Positions 59,328 to 64,000 of a DNA stretch of 64,000 nt are shown here, piece after piece. Origin of the DNA: JAFARZ01 sp035651595 (GTDB lineage Bacteria > Actinomycetota > Actinomycetes > Streptosporangiales > Streptosporangiaceae); NCBI GenBank assembly GCA_035651595.1, contig DASRFJ010000266.1, forward strand, positions 8,348 through 72,347, in the 5' to 3' direction. The translations under genes and the position numbers were made by a program. The stretch's first letter is position 1; every line of letters begins with the position of its first letter. The notes under the pieces are model-generated. The model did no database searches, was not told the origin of the DNA, and worked only from the letters and a program-made list of their open reading frames with translations.

Positions 59328-60803
59328 TCACGACGTGGCAGGGACTTCGGCGAGGGCCATGCGCATCTTGGTGGTCACGCGTTCGAGCAGGATGAGGGCG
59401 AGCACGCCACCGACGGCGAGCGCGATGGCGCCGACGCGGAACGCCAGCACGTAGCCGTCGGTCTGGGCGACGGCCGGCAGCGCTCCGGCATGAACTTTGT
59501 GCTGTGTGTACCGGAGCGCGAGCGTGACCATGGCGGACAGGCCGAGCGCCGCGCCGATCTGCTGCATGGCGTTCTGCACCCCGGAAGCCAGGCCGGAATC
59601 CTGTCCGGTGACCCCGTGCAGCGCGCCGTTGATCAGGCCCGGGTAGCAGAGCCCGCTGAAGACGCCGAACACGACGATTCCGGGCAGGATCGCGCTGGCG
59701 TAGGACGAGCCGACGTGAATGTAGCTGGACACCCACAGTCCCGCCGCGCTGCCGAGAAAGCCGACGGCCAGCACCGGCTTGACGCCGACCCGCGGCATCA
59801 GCTTCGTGCACAAGACGAGCCCGACGGCTATCGCGCCGCCGCGCGGCAGGTTCAGCAGTCCCGTCCGCAGCGGGGAATAGTGCAGGACCTGCTGCATGTA
59901 CAGGTTCAGCAGGACCGCATAGCCGATGAACACCGCCCAGATGACCATGCTCAGCACGTTGGAGGTCACCCTGGTCCGGTTGGCCAGGAAACGCAGCGGG
60001 ATCAGCGGCTCGGGGGTGCGAGTCTCCACCACCACCATGACGACCAGCAGGGCGACCCCGCCCAGCAGCGGCGCCAGCACCTGCCAGGAGGCCCACGGGT
60101 CCGAGGCGGCCTGGAGCAGGCCGTAGACGATTGCCACAAGTCCGCCGGTCGCCGTGACGGCCCCCGGCACATCGATCCGGTGGGCGGCACGGGCCATCTG
60201 GTTCTCCGGCAGCACGCGCGGCACCATGACAAGCGCGAACAGGACGACCGGGATGTTGATGTAGAAGATCCATCGCCAGTCCACGTCGGTGAGCGCCCCG
60301 GAGATCACCGAGCCGAGCGTCCCGGCTATCCCGGCGATGCCACCCCAGGCGCCCAGTGCCTTCATCCGTTCCCGGTTGTCGGGGAACAGCACGGGTATCA
60401 TGCCGAGCGCCGCGGGGCCAGCCAGCGCCTCTCCGGTTCCCTGCACGAACCGGCTGGCCACCAGCATCGACGACGAGACCGCGGCGCCGCAGACACACGA
60501 CGACACCCCGAAGACCAGCACGCCGGCCAGGAACAGGCGCCGGCGCCCGAACATGTCGGACAGCCGCCCGCCCAGCAGCAGGAACCCGCCGGCCGTCAGC
60601 ACGTAGCCGTTGATCACCCACGCCAGATCCGAATGGGAAAAATGCAGGTCCGTCTGAATCTTGGGGAGCGCGACGTTTACCACGGTCATGTCGAGAACGA
60701 GCATGAACTGCATTGCCGCCAGCACCGCCAGCGCGAGCCAGCGCCGCGGGTCGGGCTCCCTGGTCTCATCCGCTGAGTTCCGCCGCTCCTGCCTTAGGGT
60801 CAT
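59328..60803 (-). CDS. DHA2-family MFS drug exporter (EmrB/QacA type)
   Basis: This 491-residue protein has the 14-helix DHA2 pattern. MQFMLVLDMTVVNVALPKIQTDL carries motif D1 in TM1, GGRLSDMFGRRRLFLAGVL is motif A, ASRFVQGTGEALAGPAALGMIPVLF is motif B, and GLLNLPRGGAIAVGLVLCTKLMPRVGVKPVL follows. It probably exports the cluster product and gives self-resistance. It is first of the three-gene operon and is divergent from dxs, with 260 bp of control DNA between. Confidence 0.9.
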   Translation of the reverse strand: MTLRQERRNSADETREPDPRRWLALAVLAAMQFMLVLDMTVVNVALPKIQTDLHFSHSDLAWVINGYVLTAGGFLLLGGRLSDMFGRRRLFLAGVLVFGVSSCVCGAAVSSSMLVASRFVQGTGEALAGPAALGMIPVLFPDNRERMKALGAWGGIAGIAGTLGSVISGALTDVDWRWIFYINIPVVLFALVMVPRVLPENQMARAAHRIDVPGAVTATGGLVAIVYGLLQAASDPWASWQVLAPLLGGVALLVVMVVVETRTPEPLIPLRFLANRTRVTSNVLSMVIWAVFIGYAVLLNLYMQQVLHYSPLRTGLLNLPRGGAIAVGLVLCTKLMPRVGVKPVLAVGFLGSAAGLWVSSYIHVGSSYASAILPGIVVFGVFSGLCYPGLINGALHGVTGQDSGLASGVQNAMQQIGAALGLSAMVTLALRYTQHKVHAGALPAVAQTDGYVLAFRVGAIALAVGGVLALILLERVTTKMRMALAEVPATS

Positions 60804-60950
60804 GAAACGCGCCTTCCTGTTACCTCAGCCGTACGCGGGAATTCATCATTGAGACTCCGGACAGCGCGCGGATGTGACACTTGAGTGGCAGAATCGGATC
60901 TTCTCGGTTGCACCAAGCATCGGCCGGCGGACTTGGCTATGACTGTTCAG

Positions 60951-60972
60951 CGGCTTGGCGTCGGCTTGGCGG
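60951..60972. promoter_or_regulatory. SARP-type direct repeat in exporter/dxs intergenic region
   Basis: CGGCTTGGCGT (60951) and CGGCTTGGCGG (60962) are consecutive 11-bp repeats sharing CTTGGCG with the site before the prenyltransferase. Relative to the minus-strand exporter operon they run in the same sense as that site. This suggests one SARP controls both operons and perhaps dxs. Confidence 0.6.
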
Positions 60973-61011
60973 GCGTCCAATAGCAAGGCCCTGTCATATG
61001 GGCTGGTCCGG

Positions 61012-61036
61012 GACAATACGTTGTCTCTAGCGACAA
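61012..61036. promoter_or_regulatory. Alternating GACAA/TTGTC dyads before dxs
   Basis: GACAA-TACG-TTGTC-TCTAGC-GACAA forms two overlapping inverted repeats 30-50 bp upstream of dxs. It is a possible operator for an unlinked regulator. Confidence 0.4.
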
Positions 61037-61063
61037 CTCCGTTTGGACCACAAGCATTGCTGC

Positions 61064-62851
61064 ATGGGTTTTCTCGATTCGATCAGTGACCCGCGAGATC
61101 TGACGGACCTCGGGCAGGATGAGCTGACTGCCCTGGCCGCGGAGATCAGGGACCGGTTGATCGCGACGGTGTCGGCGAACAGCGGGCACCTGGGGCCGAA
61201 CCTCGGCGTGGTGGAGCTCACGATCGCGTTGCACCGCGTGTTTGACTCGCCGCGTGATCCGCTGATCTTTGACACCGGCCACCAGGCTTATGTGCACAAG
61301 CTGCTGACCGGCCGGCAGGCAGCGTTCGCCACGTTGCGGCAGCCAGGCGGCATGTCGGGATATCCCAGCCGCGCGGAATCGCCGCATGATCACGTGGAGA
61401 ACTCGCACGCGTCGACGTCGTTGTCGTACGCCGACGGGCTGGCGACGGCATTCTGGCTCCGGGGACAGCGGGACCGGACGGTCGTCGCGGTCATCGGCGA
61501 CGGCGCGCTGACCGGCGGGATGGCGTGGGAGGCGCTGAACAACATCGCGGCGAAGACGAACCGGGTCGTGATCGTCGTCAACGACAACGGCCGGTCGTAC
61601 TCGCCGACCCACGGGGCGATCGCCATGCATCTCGCCCAGCTGCGGACGACACAGGGGTACGAGAATGACCTGGGCCTGACGTACATCGGGCCGGTCGATG
61701 GCCACGACGAGGCCGCGACGGAGCAGGCGCTGACGCGGGCGCGGGGGCATGCCGGGCCGGTGCTCGTGCACGTGCTGACCCGCAAGGGCGCCGGCTACGC
61801 GCCGGCCGAGAACAACGACGAGGACTGCCTGCATCAGGTCGCGGCCGGGACCGATCCGTTGACCGGGGCGCCGGCCAAGGCGGCGGCGCGGACCTGGTCG
61901 GATGTGTTCGGGGACGAGATCGCGCGGATCGGCGGCGAGCGTCCCGACGTGGTGGCGATCACCGCGGCGATGCTGCACCCGACCGGGCTCGCGCGGTTCG
62001 CGGCGGCTTACCCGGACCGGGTCTTCGACGTGGGGATCGCCGAACAGCACGCGGTGACCAGCGCGGCGGGGCTGGCGATGGGCGGCCTGCACCCGGTGGT
62101 CGCGCTGTACTCGACGTTCCTGAACCGCGCGTTCGACCAGCTGCTGACCGACGTCGCCCTGCACCGGCTGCCGGTCACGTTCGTGCTGGACCGCGCCGGG
62201 GTGACCGGGCCGGACGGCGCGAGCCATCACGGTATGTGGGACGGCTCGATCGGCCAGCTGGTCCCCGGGCTGCGGATAGCCGCGCCACGCGACGCGCAGC
62301 GGCTGGCCGAGCTGCTCGCCGAGGCGCTGGCCGACTCGGCCGGCCCGACCATGCTCCGCTTCCCCAAGGCGCCGGCCGACGGCCATATCCCGGGCTACGG
62401 CCGGCTCGGCGGCATGGACATCGTGGCCCAGCCGGGTGCCGCTATGGCAACCGACGTGCTGCTGGCGGGCGCCGGCGTGATGGCCGGCGTGTGCGCCGAC
62501 GCGGCTGCCCGGCTGGCCGACCAGGGCATCGGCGCGCTCGCCGTCGACCCGCGGTGGGTGAAGCCGGTCGACCCGGCGCTCACCTCGGCGGCTCGCGACG
62601 TGCGGCTGGTCGTCACCGTGGAGGACAACGGCATCGCCGGCGGCTTCGGCGACGCCGCGGCCCGTGCGCTGCGCCAGGCCGGGGTCCGTACCCCGGTAAT
62701 GACGTTCGGCCTTGCCCAGGAATTCCTGACGCACGGCACCAGAGCCGGCATCCTCGAGCAGGCCGGCCTGACCGGCCAGCACATCGCCAGGTCAGTCACC
62801 GAAGCCATTCTCGATGACAATCAGCGATTGGAAAAAGAATGTCTGACATAG
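61064..62851 (+). CDS. dxs: 1-deoxy-D-xylulose-5-phosphate synthase
   Basis: About 595 residues from ATG 61064 (MGFLDSISDPRDL, the usual Dxs start); a TTG at 61043 is an alternative. Motifs: VSANSGHLGPNLGVVELTIALHRVF, VIGDGALTGGMAWEALNNIA (TPP/Mg), THKGxGY-type VLTRKGAGYAPAE, and VFDVGIAEQHAVTSAAGLAMGG with the catalytic Glu. It condenses pyruvate and glyceraldehyde-3-phosphate, the first MEP-pathway step. A dxs next to a prenyltransferase/terpene cyclase cluster is a typical way to raise precursor supply. It overlaps ispH by 13 nt. Confidence 0.95.
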   Translation: MGFLDSISDPRDLTDLGQDELTALAAEIRDRLIATVSANSGHLGPNLGVVELTIALHRVFDSPRDPLIFDTGHQAYVHKLLTGRQAAFATLRQPGGMSGYPSRAESPHDHVENSHASTSLSYADGLATAFWLRGQRDRTVVAVIGDGALTGGMAWEALNNIAAKTNRVVIVVNDNGRSYSPTHGAIAMHLAQLRTTQGYENDLGLTYIGPVDGHDEAATEQALTRARGHAGPVLVHVLTRKGAGYAPAENNDEDCLHQVAAGTDPLTGAPAKAAARTWSDVFGDEIARIGGERPDVVAITAAMLHPTGLARFAAAYPDRVFDVGIAEQHAVTSAAGLAMGGLHPVVALYSTFLNRAFDQLLTDVALHRLPVTFVLDRAGVTGPDGASHHGMWDGSIGQLVPGLRIAAPRDAQRLAELLAEALADSAGPTMLRFPKAPADGHIPGYGRLGGMDIVAQPGAAMATDVLLAGAGVMAGVCADAAARLADQGIGALAVDPRWVKPVDPALTSAARDVRLVVTVEDNGIAGGFGDAAARALRQAGVRTPVMTFGLAQEFLTHGTRAGILEQAGLTGQHIARSVTEAILDDNQRLEKECLT

Positions 62852-63819
62852 CGCGGCCGGCTGGCAAGAAGGTCATTCTTGCCGAGCCGCACGGATTTTG
62901 CGCCGGTGTGCGCAGGGCAATCGACATCGTGGAACGCGCGCTCGAGATTTATGGCGCCCCGGTGTATGTGCGCAAACAGATCGTGCATAACGACCACGTG
63001 GTGCGCCAGCTCGAGGAGCGGGGCGCCAGGTTCGTCGATTCGGAGACGGAGGTACCGGAGGGAGCGGTGTGCATCTTTTCCGCGCACGGCGTCTCCCCGC
63101 AGGTGCGCCGCAACGCCGCGGCGCGGCAGCTGGCGGTCATCGACGCGACCTGCCCGCTGGTGGCCAAGGTGCACCAGGAGGCCCGCAGGTTCGCCCGCGA
63201 CAAGCGGACGCTGATCCTCATCGGGCACGCCGACCACGAGGAGATCGAGGGCACGTTCGGGGAGGCGCCGGACCGGACGGTCATCGTGGAGAGCGCGGAC
63301 GAGGCTGCCCGGCTTGACCTACCGCCCGGGACGCCGGCCGCCTATCTCACCCAGACCACGCTGTCCGTGGACGAGACCGCCGAGATCGTCTCCGTGCTCC
63401 GCGAGCGGTTTCCCGCACTGGACGGGCCGAATGGCGAGGATATCTGCTACGCGACCCAGAACCGGCAGGAAGCGGTGAAGGCGATCGCCACGCGCAGTGA
63501 GCTTGTGCTCGTCGTCGGATCGGCCAGCTCGAGCAACACGATCCGGATGGTGGAGGTCGCACAGGCCGCCGGGGCGCAGGCTCGGCTCCTGCCCGATGCG
63601 AGTCACCTGCGCCCGGAGTGGCTGGCCGGTGTCCGCACGGTGGGCTTGAGTGCCGGCGCGAGCGCTCCCGAGGAGCTGGTTGAGCAGGTCATCGAACGCC
63701 TCGCTGGTCTCGGGTTCACAGATGTCCAAACGACGGTATCTGCAACGGAAACGGTCGTGTTCACGCCGCCGCGAGGGCTCGGGCAACCGGCCCGGCGGGG
63801 CACCAACGGGAGAGGATGA
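62839..63819 (+). CDS. ispH: 4-hydroxy-3-methylbut-2-enyl diphosphate reductase
   Basis: This 326-residue protein has the three [4Fe-4S] cysteines: EPHGFCAGVRRAIDI (~residue 19), IDATCPLVAKVHQEA (~104) and EDICYATQNRQEAV (~200). It also has the conserved GHADHEEIEGTFGEAP, SSSNTIRMVEVA and GLSAGASAPEELVEQVI. It reduces HMBPP to IPP and DMAPP, the last MEP step. It is translated in overlap with dxs and followed 6 bp later by ispG. Confidence 0.97.
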   Translation: MSDIARPAGKKVILAEPHGFCAGVRRAIDIVERALEIYGAPVYVRKQIVHNDHVVRQLEERGARFVDSETEVPEGAVCIFSAHGVSPQVRRNAAARQLAVIDATCPLVAKVHQEARRFARDKRTLILIGHADHEEIEGTFGEAPDRTVIVESADEAARLDLPPGTPAAYLTQTTLSVDETAEIVSVLRERFPALDGPNGEDICYATQNRQEAVKAIATRSELVLVVGSASSSNTIRMVEVAQAAGAQARLLPDASHLRPEWLAGVRTVGLSAGASAPEELVEQVIERLAGLGFTDVQTTVSATETVVFTPPRGLGQPARRGTNGRG

Positions 63820-63825
63820 TCACAG

Positions 63826-64000
63826 GTGCTGGCTCAGCGGAGGGTTTCTCGCCAGATTGAGGTCGGCAGTGTGCTGGTGGGCGGGGGTGCGCCGGTGTCG
63901 GTGCAGTCGATGACCACGACGCTGACGGCGAATGTGAATGCGACGTTGCAGCAGATCGCGGAGCTGACGGCGGCGGGGTGCCAGATCGTGCGGGTGGCGG
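63826..64000 (+). CDS. ispG: 4-hydroxy-3-methylbut-2-en-1-yl diphosphate synthase, N-terminal part (cut by window end)
   Basis: GTG 63826 follows GAGAGGATGATC and opens a frame to the window end. It encodes IspG's N-terminus: VSRQIEVGSVLVGGGAPVSVQSMTTTLTANVNATLQQIAELTAAGCQIVRVA. IspG makes HMBPP, the substrate of the neighbouring IspH. The Fe-S and catalytic parts lie beyond the window. It completes a dxs-ispH-ispG operon. Confidence 0.95.
   Translation, partial: MLAQRRVSRQIEVGSVLVGGGAPVSVQSMTTTLTANVNATLQQIAELTAAGCQIVRVA

Noticed and set aside
59199..60776. 525-codon frame opposite the DHA2 exporter
   Set aside because: Gln/His/Arg/Asp-rich antisense shadow. The exporter on the other strand has all DHA2 motifs.

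Overview
The window is high-GC DNA with GTG/TTG starts, 4-nt start/stop overlaps, paired DUF397 and DUF5753 XRE genes, an ECF42-type sigma factor, SARP regulators, a class F sortase and KstR-like operators. Together these point to a mycelial actinomycete (Streptomyces/Streptosporangium/Frankia-like). I cannot name the genus from sequence alone.

Left part (1-36 kb) is a mosaic of ordinary and accessory genes. In order it holds a truncated IlvD-type dehydratase facing an MFS exporter, a MerR-phosphotransferase fusion, tRNA-Val(GAC), an NB-ARC/TPR protein with a methyltransferase, YihY, TetR/AhpD genes with a clear tandem operator, and a class F sortase beside its probable substrate. It continues with a P-loop kinase/F420-oxidoreductase fusion, secreted proteins, a DUF397/XRE block, a YCII-ECF42 pair, a frameshifted methyltransferase, a nucleoside hydrolase, a secreted lipase and RidA. 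Threaded through it, and through the rest of the window, is a family of inverted-repeat elements: three solo 47-bp palindromes, two 360-400 bp long forms and two decayed relatives. The long forms and one relative share an 82-nt foldable core. Several copies sit at gene 3' ends and supply the C-terminal codons.

Middle (36.5-47.7 kb): an NTF2-like gene follows a KstR-type operator. A six-gene same-strand run then follows a KstR2-type operator: hydratase, acylating aldehyde dehydrogenase, 4-hydroxy-2-oxoacid aldolase, second hydratase/decarboxylase, acyl-CoA ligase and a 1,814-residue single-chain acyl-CoA carboxylase. The first three match HsaE-HsaG-HsaF, the last steps of steroid ring degradation. 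They would release pyruvate and an acyl-CoA.

Right part (47.6 kb to the end) looks like a terpenoid or meroterpenoid biosynthetic cluster. It has two SARP regulators, a class II (DxDD) terpene cyclase, a GGPP-type prenyl diphosphate synthase, an NphB-type aromatic prenyltransferase, a Tat-exported bicovalent-FAD oxidase, a TfdB-like FAD monooxygenase, a DHA2 exporter and a MEP-pathway operon dxs-ispH-ispG (ispG cut by the window end). Direct repeats at 11-bp spacing, typical of SARP binding, lie in front of SARP1, the prenyltransferase operon and the exporter/dxs divergon. The simplest reading is cluster-boosted IPP/DMAPP made into GGPP, then prenylation of an unknown aromatic acceptor, class II cyclisation, oxidation and export. 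No polyketide synthase or other aromatic-core enzyme is visible, so the acceptor must come from outside the window or from primary metabolism.
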